A stretch of DNA of 64,000 bases. It comes from Cohnella luojiensis (GTDB lineage Bacteria > Bacillota > Bacilli > Paenibacillales > Paenibacillaceae). This document shows positions 26,199 to 33,300 of the stretch, one piece after another. Made by a program: the position numbers and the translations under genes. The notes under the pieces are model-generated. The model did not search any database, was not told the origin of the DNA, and saw nothing but the letters and a program-made list of their open reading frames with translations. The DNA lies in contig NZ_SOMN01000004.1 of NCBI RefSeq assembly GCF_004564235.1, forward strand, positions 1 to 64,000, in the 5' to 3' direction. How positions within the stretch are numbered: position 1 is the stretch's first letter; each line of letters starts with the position of its first letter.

Positions 26199-26903
26199 CT
26201 AATGCATCGGATCGCCCGGCTGCCCGTAATAAGCATTCGCGCCATGCTTGCGTAAATAATGTTTATCAAGGAGCGTTTGGTTCATCGAAGGAACACCCGC
26301 GTTTAATTGCCTGGTATGATAGGCCATCTTAGCGACTTCCTCCAACACGACGGCGTTATGCAGCGCATCCATCGCATCCTTGCCCCAAGCAAAAGGCGCA
26401 TGGCTGTTGACGAGTACGCCCGGAACTCGGTTAGGGTCGACTCCGCGGAACGTCTCCACGATCACGTTCCCGGTTTCCGCTTCATATGCGCCTTGTATTT
26501 CCTCATTCGTCATAGCCCTCGTGCAAGGAATCGTTCCATAGAAATAATCGGCCTGCGTTGTACCTAAGGCCGGTATCCCTTGACCTGCTTGCGACCATAT
26601 CGTCGCCCAAGGAGAATGGGTGTGAACGATTCCTCCTATGCCGGGAAACGCTCGATAGAGCACCAGATGGGTCGGCGTATCCGAAGAGGGCCGCATGGTA
26701 CCCTCCACCACGTTGCCGTCCAAGTCAACGACAACCATCTGCTCGGGCTTCAATTCCTCATAAGGCACTCCGCTCGGCTTAATGACCATCAGACCGGATT
26801 TCCGGTCGAATCCGCTCACATTCCCCCAAGTAAACGTCACTAACCCATATTTAGGCAGCTCCGCATTAGCCCGGCATACGATTTCCTTAAGTTGTTCCAA
26901 CAA
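26199..26903 (-). CDS. araD: L-ribulose-5-phosphate 4-epimerase AraD
   Basis: A 234-residue class II aldolase-like metalloenzyme that converts L-ribulose 5-phosphate to D-xylulose 5-phosphate. Seen: [41 protein letters not shown], and the zinc ligands in [16 protein letters not shown] plus a later His ([10 protein letters not shown]). I place the start at the TTG at 26903, which follows AAAGGAG with 9 nt spacing and gives the normal family length. An upstream ATG at 26975 would fall inside the promoter and operator region. It is followed by araB. Confidence 0.95.
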   Translation of the reverse strand: MLEQLKEIVCRANAELPKYGLVTFTWGNVSGFDRKSGLMVIKPSGVPYEELKPEQMVVVDLDGNVVEGTMRPSSDTPTHLVLYRAFPGIGGIVHTHSPWATIWSQAGQGIPALGTTQADYFYGTIPCTRAMTNEEIQGAYEAETGNVIVETFRGVDPNRVPGVLVNSHAPFAWGKDAMDALHNAVVLEEVAKMAYHTRQLNAGVPSMNQTLLDKHYLRKHGANAYYGQPGDPMH

Positions 26904-26973
26904 GTGAAAACACTCCTTTCGCCTGCATACGGTTGACGCTATTACAGTGCTCGATACGCTTTCTACAGCCTCC

Positions 26974-26996
26974 ATTATATACTTGTACGTACAGGT
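26974..26996 (-). promoter_or_regulatory. araDB promoter with AraR box
   Basis: ACTTGTACGTACAGGT (26981-26996) matches the Bacillus AraR consensus ATTTGTACGTACAAAT in all but three or four positions. On the minus strand it sits directly upstream of a TATAAT box (26979 to 26974), so AraR bound here would block RNA polymerase. L-arabinose would release it. Confidence 0.85.
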
Positions 26997-27012
26997 GTGT
27001 CGATAGTTTCCG

Positions 27013-28107
27013 TTAATGCCTTTCCATCGTGGATTGGCGAACGATCAGCTTCGGAGGATACAGCATCTCTTTGTTTGGCGGTACGTTCCCTTTCTCTAGC
27101 TGCGCGATCAAGAGGTTCGCCGCTTGCTCTCCAAGTCCGGACTTCGGATGCTCGATCGTCGTCAGCTTAATCTCCGTAGCCGTCGCCAAGAAAGAATCGT
27201 CGTAACCGATGATCGACAAATCCTCCGGAATCCGCAAACCCAACTCCCTGATTGTATCTAACAAAGAGACTGCCAATTGATCGTTATAGCATACGATCGC
27301 CGTAGGGGGATGCTCGGACAGAAGAAGCTCCCTGAGCATGCGTTGCGGGAGTTCTTCCTTTTCTTCCGTCGAATATCGAACGATTGTGCTGCCCTCCGGC
27401 GGCAGCTGGTATTCCCGGCAAGCGCGGATGAATCCCTTCATTCTTCTGACGCCTTGAAGGTCGTCTGTTTTGAAGAAACCCGCAATTCTCCGGTGCCCGA
27501 GCTCCAGAATGTATTTCGCGGACATCAAGCCCCCGGCATCGTCATCTACTCTGACGCTTGGGCATTGCAAGTCCGGATAAGATTCGTTGATCATCAGCAT
27601 CGGAATGCCATGATCTTCTATCGCCAAATAGTTATCGAAATTGGGATTGCCTTCCGCGCTCTTGGTCGGTTCCACGATCAGTGCGCATACGGAATGGCTC
27701 AGCATCATCTCCAAGCACTCCCGCTCCCTGTCCTTGCGATGATCCGTACTTGACAATAGCAGGCGATACCCCTTATCCTTCAAAGCCGACTCGACTCCCC
27801 GAACGATAGACGGAAAAATATAATCCGAGATCGATGTCGTGATGATTCCCACGGTGCGGTTACCCGAGGAGCTTCTGCGATCCGCGGACTGCCTGCTCAC
27901 GAACGTTCCTTTTCCCTGCTCGCGAGAAAGCCAGCCTTCCTGCACGAGCTCTCCGATCGATTGGCGCACGGTTTGGCGACTTAGCGAGAACTGCTCGGCC
28001 AGCTCGTTCTCTGACGGCAGCTTGTCTCCGGGACGATAACGTCCGCCGGCAATCCAAGATAGGATCTCTTCCTTCAGCTGCAAATATTTCGGTGATTGAG
28101 AGTTCAT
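27013..28107 (-). CDS. araR: AraR-type arabinose repressor (GntR DNA-binding, LacI-like effector domain)
   Basis: A 364-residue chimeric regulator. The N-terminal GntR winged helix (about 5-70) is [55 protein letters not shown] LacI-type sugar-binding domain (about 85-360) has [32 protein letters not shown] and [23 protein letters not shown]. This fusion is the hallmark of AraR. The ATG at 28107 follows GGAGG by about 8 nt. AraR boxes precede both this gene and araDB, so it probably represses both. Confidence 0.92.
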   Translation of the reverse strand: MNSQSPKYLQLKEEILSWIAGGRYRPGDKLPSENELAEQFSLSRQTVRQSIGELVQEGWLSREQGKGTFVSRQSADRRSSSGNRTVGIITTSISDYIFPSIVRGVESALKDKGYRLLLSSTDHRKDRERECLEMMLSHSVCALIVEPTKSAEGNPNFDNYLAIEDHGIPMLMINESYPDLQCPSVRVDDDAGGLMSAKYILELGHRRIAGFFKTDDLQGVRRMKGFIRACREYQLPPEGSTIVRYSTEEKEELPQRMLRELLLSEHPPTAIVCYNDQLAVSLLDTIRELGLRIPEDLSIIGYDDSFLATATEIKLTTIEHPKSGLGEQAANLLIAQLEKGNVPPNKEMLYPPKLIVRQSTMERH

Positions 28108-28152
28108 TACAGGCACCTCCGAATGACACGGCCACAAGTAAACTTTACCGTC

Positions 28153-28184
28153 ATTATAACATAGGAAACAACTTGTACGTACCT
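28153..28184 (-). promoter_or_regulatory. araR promoter with AraR box
   Basis: An AraR half-matching box, ACTTGTACGTACCT (28171-28184), overlaps the -35 region of a minus-strand TATAAT (28158 to 28153) upstream of araR. This is the usual autoregulatory site. Confidence 0.75.
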
Positions 28185-28260
28185 TTTCGACTTGCCTATT
28201 TTCGGTTGTACGGCGCCTTATAACAAATAATGCAGCGGACTCAGGATTGGCGAAATAAAC

Positions 28261-28539
28261 GTTCCTGGCGCGGGTATTTGGTTGGGGGCGGTTGTTTCGG
28301 CGGAATAGCGGAACCTCGTTCCGTTATTGCGGCCAATGGCGGTTGTTTCGGAGGAATAGCGGAACCTCGTTCCGTTATTGCGGCCTGCGGTGGTTGTTTC
28401 GGTGGAATAGCGGAACCTCGTTCCGTTATTGCGGCCGGCGGCGGTTGTTTCGGCGGAATAGCGGAACCTCGTTCCGTTATTGCTGCCCAGAGGAGGTCAT
28501 TTCGGCGGAATAGCCGTTCTTGGCGCGGGTATTTGGTTG
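28261..28539. repeat. 51-bp tandem repeat array with hairpin units and flanking direct repeats
   Basis: Four units start at 28290, 28341, 28392 and 28443 (period exactly 51 bp), and a degenerate fifth starts near 28495. Each unit holds GGTTGTTTCGG and a near-perfect inverted repeat AATAGCGGAAC-CTC-GTTCCGTTATT. The array is bracketed by 24-bp direct repeats (28261-28284 and 28516-28539, containing TGGCGCGGGTATTTGGTTG, one mismatch). The 17-codon period leaves frames open on both strands, but the encoded peptides are low-complexity and lack ribosome sites, so I treat it as non-coding. Confidence 0.85.
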
Positions 28540-28555
28540 AAAGGCATAGCAACGT

Positions 28556-28613
28556 AAAACAGGGAGTTTCCCCCCAGATTCCGAATAGGAATAGCGGAGA
28601 TACTCCCTGTTTT
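28556..28613 (-). terminator. Terminator of the allantoinase gene
   Basis: A 12-bp stem AAAACAGGGAGT (28556-28567) with ACTCCCTGTTTT (28602-28613), with a long inner loop that can partly fold. On the minus strand it follows the allantoinase stop directly and ends in a T-run. Confidence 0.6.
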
Positions 28614-30026
28614 CTACAAAGCCGACCTTTTCCGGACGGTTTCCGGCATGGCGAGTTGCCAGTTACCTCCTCTAGCCATTCCGACGCCTTGATCTAAAGT
28701 ATATACCGTTACGCCGCGATTCATGGTCAGCATGACCCTGCAGTTGAACTTCCTGCCCGCATATACGCTCTGCCGGTGCCGATACAGCAAATGTTCCGGC
28801 TTAAGCACGTAAGGAGCGTCCGGGTGAACGAGCACGATATCCGCGTCGGCGCCCACCGCCAGCCTTCCCTTGCGGGGAAATAGGCCAAACCGCTTGGCCG
28901 GCGCTTCCGATAACAGGCGTGACAATAACTGAAGAGGCAGCCCTCTTTTCAGAAACCCCTCATCGAACATGAGCTCAAGCATGCTTTGCGCGCCCGAGAT
29001 CCCGCCCCATATTGCAAAGTAATCATCTTCGGAGCCTTGTTTCATAGAAGGAGGGCAGGGGGAGTGATCGGAAGCTATGAAGTCGATTTTCCCTTCCGCT
29101 ATTCTAGCCCAGAGGCCCTCGCGTTCTCTAGAGCTTCGAATCGGCGGAGCGCATTTAGCCAACGGCCCGATCCTCTCAACGTCCTCATCGGTAAACATAA
29201 GGTAGTGAGGGCAAGTCTCGACCGTCACGTCTACGCCGTTTTGCTTCGCTTCCCATATTATATCGACGGCCTGGGGGCTGCTGATATGGACCAGATGCAA
29301 CGGGCACTCCGTTCGTTCCGCGAACAGCAGAACCCGGCGAACCGCATCCAATTCCGCGGCAAGAGGCCTGGAATCCAAGAAATCCCGCGCGGTTCTTACC
29401 TTGCGGCCCTCGTACTTCTCGGACAGAGCAACAATGATTTCTTCGCTTTCCGCGTGTACCGCCAGCACTTTATTTTTACGCGCGATAATTTTCATCCCCT
29501 CGTACAGGGCGATATCATCCACTTCCTTAAAACAGCCTTCCCCGGTGTCGCCCGGCGAGGACATAAAGGCCTTGAAGCCGATGACTCCCGCATTTGCCAA
29601 GTCTTCCAGGTCGTCTAGGTTGCTAGGGACTAGCCCTCCCCATAACGCATAGTCGACGTGGCTGCCCACAACCTTGACCGTGTCCAATTTTTGGCGCACG
29701 GCGTCCACCGTTACCGTCGGAGGAAGCCCGTTCAGCGGCATATCTATATAGGTCGTGCAGCCCCCTGCGGCAAGAGAAGCGGATCCGGTTGCAAACCCTT
29801 CCCATTCGCCTAACCCCGGTTCATTAAAGTGAACATGCGCGTCAACGACTCCCGCCATTACGAACAGTCCCTGCGCATCTATGGTCCGTTTAGAAGATAT
29901 TTGAATCTCGGGGGAAATTTCCACGATAACTCCGTCCCGTATGCCGATATCCATAACATGGACGCCATCCGGCAGGACGACGCTTCCACCTTTGATTAAA
30001 CAATCCAACTTATTTTCATCCCGCAT
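28614..30026 (-). CDS. allB: Allantoinase (AllB-like cyclic amidohydrolase)
   Basis: A 470-residue amidohydrolase that opens the hydantoin ring of allantoin to allantoate. Metal ligands are in VDAHVHFNEPG (HxH), the modified Lys in GVIGFKAFMSS, His in LAVHAESEE and PLHLVHISSP, and Asp in DFIASDHSPCPPSMK. MPLNGLPPTV and the GxxSGAQSMLELMF block separate it from dihydroorotases and favour allantoinase. The ATG at 30026 follows GGGAGGGA by 7 nt. No other allantoin genes are adjacent, so it is probably monocistronic. Its promoter overlaps a palindrome at 30067. Confidence 0.85.
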   Translation of the reverse strand: MRDENKLDCLIKGGSVVLPDGVHVMDIGIRDGVIVEISPEIQISSKRTIDAQGLFVMAGVVDAHVHFNEPGLGEWEGFATGSASLAAGGCTTYIDMPLNGLPPTVTVDAVRQKLDTVKVVGSHVDYALWGGLVPSNLDDLEDLANAGVIGFKAFMSSPGDTGEGCFKEVDDIALYEGMKIIARKNKVLAVHAESEEIIVALSEKYEGRKVRTARDFLDSRPLAAELDAVRRVLLFAERTECPLHLVHISSPQAVDIIWEAKQNGVDVTVETCPHYLMFTDEDVERIGPLAKCAPPIRSSREREGLWARIAEGKIDFIASDHSPCPPSMKQGSEDDYFAIWGGISGAQSMLELMFDEGFLKRGLPLQLLSRLLSEAPAKRFGLFPRKGRLAVGADADIVLVHPDAPYVLKPEHLLYRHRQSVYAGRKFNCRVMLTMNRGVTVYTLDQGVGMARGGNWQLAMPETVRKRSAL

Positions 30027-30066
30027 CTTATTCCCTCCCTGATCCAAAAAATCGATAGCACGTTTA

Positions 30067-30083
30067 TGTTATATAATATAACA
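30067..30083. promoter_or_regulatory. Perfect palindrome in the allantoinase promoter
   Basis: TGTTATAT-A-ATATAACA has 8-bp arms around a central A, about 40 bp before the allantoinase start. It contains TATA-like -10 sequences on the minus strand, with TTGGAA upstream as a possible -35 box. A dimeric repressor site is likely; the regulator is unknown. Confidence 0.5.
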
Positions 30084-30153
30084 CATACCTCGCTATCGAT
30101 TCCAAGAAGAAGCTTATTTGTTAGTAATATGTAATATTACTTAACGCAATCCT

Positions 30154-31107
30154 TTAATCAAACCATCCCTTACGCTTAAACCACTTATACATCCCCACGC
30201 CTATAGTAAGCATCACGCCAAGAATAACGAAATAACCGGGACTCCATTCAAGCTCGGGCATATTCACGAAATTCATCCCGTATACCCCGGCAATGAAGGT
30301 CAGCGGCATAAAGATCGTCGTGATAACCGTTAATGTCTTCATGATGGCGTTCATCCGGTTGGAGCGCAAGGAATCATAGCTATCCCTCAGATCGGCGGTC
30401 ATCTCGCGGTTCGACTCTACCATCTCCGTAAGCTTGAGAAGATGGTCGTAAATATCCGTGAAGTACGCTTGTTGATCCTTCATTGCAGCCATTTTCTCCG
30501 AATTAATGATCCGGTACAGCAAGTCTCTCATCGGAAATACGGTTCGACGAATACGGAGCAAGTCCGCCCGGATGTCGTAGACTTGTTCCGTAATGGCTTG
30601 GATATTGGATTTATTCTCTCCTTGCCCCTCAAGCTCGTTGAGTTGATCCTCGATCGCATAGACGGTCGGAAAATAATTATCGACCAGCTTATCCATGATT
30701 AAATAAGCCACATAGCCATGATCCTTCCCTTTGTGAATGCCAGGATCAAGAATCCTTTTCCATGCCTCTTCAATCTCCTGCGAAGGAACGAGATGGAACG
30801 TAACGATTCCCCTTGGACCAAGGAAGAAGTCGATCTCTTCCGCTTTAAGCGTCACGGGATGCAGGGAATGCAACACGAAAAATTGCGTATCCTCGTAGTG
30901 ATCCACTTTGGGCCTCTGAAGAAAATGCATGCAGTCCTCTATTGCCAGCGGATGAAAATGAAAGAAGCTTTCGAGCATGTGGATTTCCTCATCCGTCGGA
31001 CAATCGAAGTCGACCCAGAACCATTTGATCTCATTGCCCGTCAGGTTGTGCAGCGGAATATCAACTACCAATTCCTGATCGTTAGTCATCGCTATTATCC
31101 GAAGCAA
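30154..31107 (-). CDS. corA: CorA-type magnesium/divalent-cation channel
   Basis: A 317-residue channel subunit with a large cytoplasmic N-terminal domain and two C-terminal helices (about 252-275 and 290-312). The signature YGMNF ends the first helix. KTLTVITTIFMPLTFIAGVYGMNF is the canonical pore helix. It functions as a homopentamer in Mg2+ uptake, possibly also Co2+ or Ni2+. The start is TTG, 7 nt after AGAGGTG. An AT-rich inverted repeat (30123-30141) follows the stop. Divergent from perR. Confidence 0.92.
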   Translation of the reverse strand: MLRIIAMTNDQELVVDIPLHNLTGNEIKWFWVDFDCPTDEEIHMLESFFHFHPLAIEDCMHFLQRPKVDHYEDTQFFVLHSLHPVTLKAEEIDFFLGPRGIVTFHLVPSQEIEEAWKRILDPGIHKGKDHGYVAYLIMDKLVDNYFPTVYAIEDQLNELEGQGENKSNIQAITEQVYDIRADLLRIRRTVFPMRDLLYRIINSEKMAAMKDQQAYFTDIYDHLLKLTEMVESNREMTADLRDSYDSLRSNRMNAIMKTLTVITTIFMPLTFIAGVYGMNFVNMPELEWSPGYFVILGVMLTIGVGMYKWFKRKGWFD

Positions 31108-31213
31108 ATTCCGTCACCTCTTCCCTACATTATGCTCCGAAAGGCGAGGGGTTGGCAACCGGCTGCAATAGGCTCTTCAGCATCATTGACATCGTCTCAT
31201 TATTTGATTAAAC

Positions 31214-31228
31214 TTAAACTAATTCTAA
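31214..31228. promoter_or_regulatory. PerR box upstream of perR
   Basis: TTAAACTAATTCTAA matches the PerR consensus TTATAATNATTATAA at 11 of 14 defined positions (plus the free centre). It lies just before the perR ribosome site, so PerR probably represses its own gene. Confidence 0.65.
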
Positions 31229-31246
31229 ATTAAAGGGTTGATATCC

Positions 31247-31651
31247 ATGAGAAAATCCGGAGCGATGACCGTACAGCGAAGAACGATTTATGACCTTCTT
31301 ACGGCCACCCAAGATCACCCGACCGCATCCGATATTATCGAGAGACTGAAAGCCGAAGGGCACCATTTCGCTTATGCGACGGTATATAATACACTTAAAT
31401 TTCTAACGGATGAAGGCCTGATCCACGAGCTTAAGCTAGAAGGCGACGTGAGCAGGTACGATGCCCGCACCGAAGAGCACCAGCATATCGTGTGCACTTC
31501 ATGCGGCAAAGTCGATGAGGTATTCACCGAAACGCCTTCGGAATGGATTCTTTCCATTTCCAAGCAGACCGGTTACGAAATCACGAATGAGCAGATTTTG
31601 TTCAAAGGAGTGTGCGAAGAATGCAAGAACGCGAAGAAATCGGCTCATTAA
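31247..31651 (+). CDS. perR: PerR-type peroxide-sensing Fur-family repressor
   Basis: A 134-residue Fur-family regulator. The winged helix (about 10-80) has TVQRRTIYDLLTATQDHPTASDIIERLK and YATVYNTLKFLTDEGLIHELKL. The C-terminal sensor has DARTEEHQHIVCTSCGKVDEV with the regulatory metal ligands and CxxC, and a second CxxC in GVCEECKNAKK. Asp at the DARTEEHQH position is the diagnostic PerR residue. The ATG at 31247 follows AAAGGG. A PerR box overlaps its promoter. The next gene begins inside its 3' end. Confidence 0.88.
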   Translation: MRKSGAMTVQRRTIYDLLTATQDHPTASDIIERLKAEGHHFAYATVYNTLKFLTDEGLIHELKLEGDVSRYDARTEEHQHIVCTSCGKVDEVFTETPSEWILSISKQTGYEITNEQILFKGVCEECKNAKKSAH

Positions 31652-32370
31652 ACAACACCGCAGTCATTCCCGATAACTTATCTTCTCAGCTTACGGCGGA
31701 CGACCAAGGCTTCTGCGAGATCACGAACCGGATTCTAATTATCAGCCCGCGCCCGGCGTCTCTTCGCGCTTTGGTAGCCGATTTAGCGGAGAAGTGCTAC
31801 GACGTTCTTCTGCTGCATCATGCCGACGATCCGTTGCTCAGCATGGTTCAAGGCACCATCATCGTGATGGATCGTACATTGGAGCTTCCTTCGGCAGCTC
31901 CGACCCCTTGGCCTAGCAACGGGACATCGCCGGTTCTCGCCCTGGTGACTAGCGCGGATTCCGCAGCACCGGGAGAGGAATGGGTACAATGGCCGGGACC
32001 GATCGAAGAAGTCATCAGGAAAATCCAAGAGCTGTCCTCGAAGCATCCGGCACTCACCGATGAAACACTCAACTTCGTTTTTAAGGAAATCATTCTTGAT
32101 CCCTCTCGCATGACCGTTACGAGAAGCGGGTCCAAAGTGGACTTAACGAAGACCGAATATGATCTTCTTAAAGCGATCATCGCAGCCGACGGTAAGGTTA
32201 TGACGCGCCAGGAGCTTATGAACGGAATATGGGGGGAGCAGTACTTCGGAGGCAGCAACGCAGTCGACGTACACATCCGCAGCCTGCGCAGCAAACTGCA
32301 CGACGACCCGAAAGAACCTCGCTATATCGCTACCGTGAGAGGCGCCGGCTATCGGCTCGCAGATCAATAA
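31621..32370 (+). CDS. OmpR/PhoB-type winged-helix regulator with degenerate receiver
   Basis: A 249-residue DNA-binding protein. The C-terminal winged helix (about 150-248) is canonical: DLTKTEYDLLKAIIAADGKVMTRQELMNGIWG and VDVHIRSLRSKL, ending RGAGYRL. The N-terminal half (about 25-135) follows the receiver fold pattern but lacks the acidic pair after strand 1 (IISPRP instead of a DD/ED motif) and the strand-5 KP (GPIEEV). An Asp remains in IIVMDRT at the phosphorylation position. It may be phosphorylation-independent. The ATG at 31621 follows AAAGGAG by 10 nt and overlaps perR by 31 bp. It lies immediately before the repeat-type promoter of the peroxiredoxin gene. Confidence 0.85.
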   Translation: MQEREEIGSLNNTAVIPDNLSSQLTADDQGFCEITNRILIISPRPASLRALVADLAEKCYDVLLLHHADDPLLSMVQGTIIVMDRTLELPSAAPTPWPSNGTSPVLALVTSADSAAPGEEWVQWPGPIEEVIRKIQELSSKHPALTDETLNFVFKEIILDPSRMTVTRSGSKVDLTKTEYDLLKAIIAADGKVMTRQELMNGIWGEQYFGGSNAVDVHIRSLRSKLHDDPKEPRYIATVRGAGYRLADQ

Positions 32371-32377
32371 ATTCCCG

Positions 32378-32442
32378 TTCATCAGATCTTCATGAAACCT
32401 TAATCATACCTTCATGCAACGAAAGTCGTGCTGGGGTATGAT
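32378..32442 (+). promoter_or_regulatory. Peroxiredoxin promoter: four 11-bp TTCAT repeats plus TATGAT
   Basis: TTCAT (32378), TTCAT (32389), TTAAT (32400) and TTCAT (32411) start exactly 11 bp apart. TATGAT (32437-32442, in GGTATGATTTTTT) lies 26 bp after the last repeat start. There is no good -35 box. The same layout, including the 26-bp distance, is found before trxB. This is a binding array for an OmpR/PhoB-type activator. Confidence 0.75.
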
Positions 32443-32502
32443 TTTTTCATGGCCGTTAGTTAGATTTAGTTTAATTGTAAAATAAAAAGGAGTGTTTCAT
32501 TC

Positions 32503-33060
32503 ATGACAGGGACTATCGCGAAAATCGCGAAAATCGGCGAACTCGCCCCATCTTTTAACCTTCCTTCCACCAAAAATTTGGACACGCTGTCCGAAAATAT
32601 TAACTTGGAAGATTACCGGGGACGTTGGGTCATGTTCTTCTTCTGGCCTCACGATTTCACGACCGTATGCCCGACGGAGATCATTGCTTTCAACGAGTCG
32701 GCCGGCACGTTCCGGGATTTGAATTGCGATATCATTGGAGCATCCGTAGACAGCGTTTATTCCCATAGAGCCTGGATGAATACCCCTCGCGAGCAAGGCG
32801 GAATCGGACTTATCCGTTATCCGATGGTTTCCGACTTCACCAAAGAGACCGCACGCGCGTACGGCGTTCTTGACGAAAAGACGGGCGCGGCGCACCGCGG
32901 TTTGTTTATCATCGATCCGGAAGGCATCATTCGCTATCAAGTCGTCACCGACATGAACGTCGGCCGCAGCGTAGAAGAAACCGTCCGCATCCTGGAAGCT
33001 CTGCAATCCGGCGGTCTATGCCCGATCGGCTGGAGAAAAGGCGAGAAAACGCTTGGCTAA
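32503..33060 (+). CDS. Typical 2-Cys peroxiredoxin (AhpC/TSA family)
   Basis: A 185-residue thiol peroxidase that reduces hydrogen peroxide and organic peroxides. The peroxidatic Cys is Cys56 in FTTVCPTEI and the resolving Cys is Cys173 in GGLCPIGW. The thioredoxin-fold core FFFWPHDF and HRGLFIIDPEG are intact. AAAAAGGAG precedes the ATG. No AhpF reductase is adjacent, so thioredoxin/TrxB is the likely electron source, in keeping with the matching promoter of trxB at 37668-38633. It is monocistronic and followed by a hairpin. Confidence 0.93.
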   Translation: MTGTIAKIAKIGELAPSFNLPSTKNLDTLSENINLEDYRGRWVMFFFWPHDFTTVCPTEIIAFNESAGTFRDLNCDIIGASVDSVYSHRAWMNTPREQGGIGLIRYPMVSDFTKETARAYGVLDEKTGAAHRGLFIIDPEGIIRYQVVTDMNVGRSVEETVRILEALQSGGLCPIGWRKGEKTLG

Positions 33061-33076
33061 TGCAATCCCAAGACGG

Positions 33077-33111
33077 CAAGAGGTTGTCTCTCATTATGGG
33101 ACAGCCTCTTG
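33077..33111 (+). terminator. Hairpin/terminator after the peroxiredoxin gene
   Basis: A 14-bp stem (33077-33090 with 33098-33111, two G-U pairs) with a 7-nt loop. The following TTGTTGT is a weak U-tract. Confidence 0.6.
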
Positions 33112-33300
33112 TTGTGCAAAGAGCTGTTTCTTACGTAGTCTTCGAAAAATGGAAAGATTATGCACGGTCAAGCCGTTTATGAATCCAATAATCGGTCTGG
33201 ATATGCTGGTTTTAGCGTAATTGCATCTCCTTGTGTACAATAAGGTTATGCAAGCTTCAAATTCCGTAGCAATTCGTTGCCATGATAGGAGTAATCTAAG

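Noticed and set aside
28290-28500. Possible CRISPR array
   Set aside because: The units are directly abutting with no unique spacers, and no cas genes are in the window.
28230-28697. Open frames across the 51-bp repeats encoding repeated peptides
   Set aside because: The 51-bp period is a multiple of three so frames stay open on both strands; no ribosome site and strong hairpins in every unit argue for non-coding DNA.
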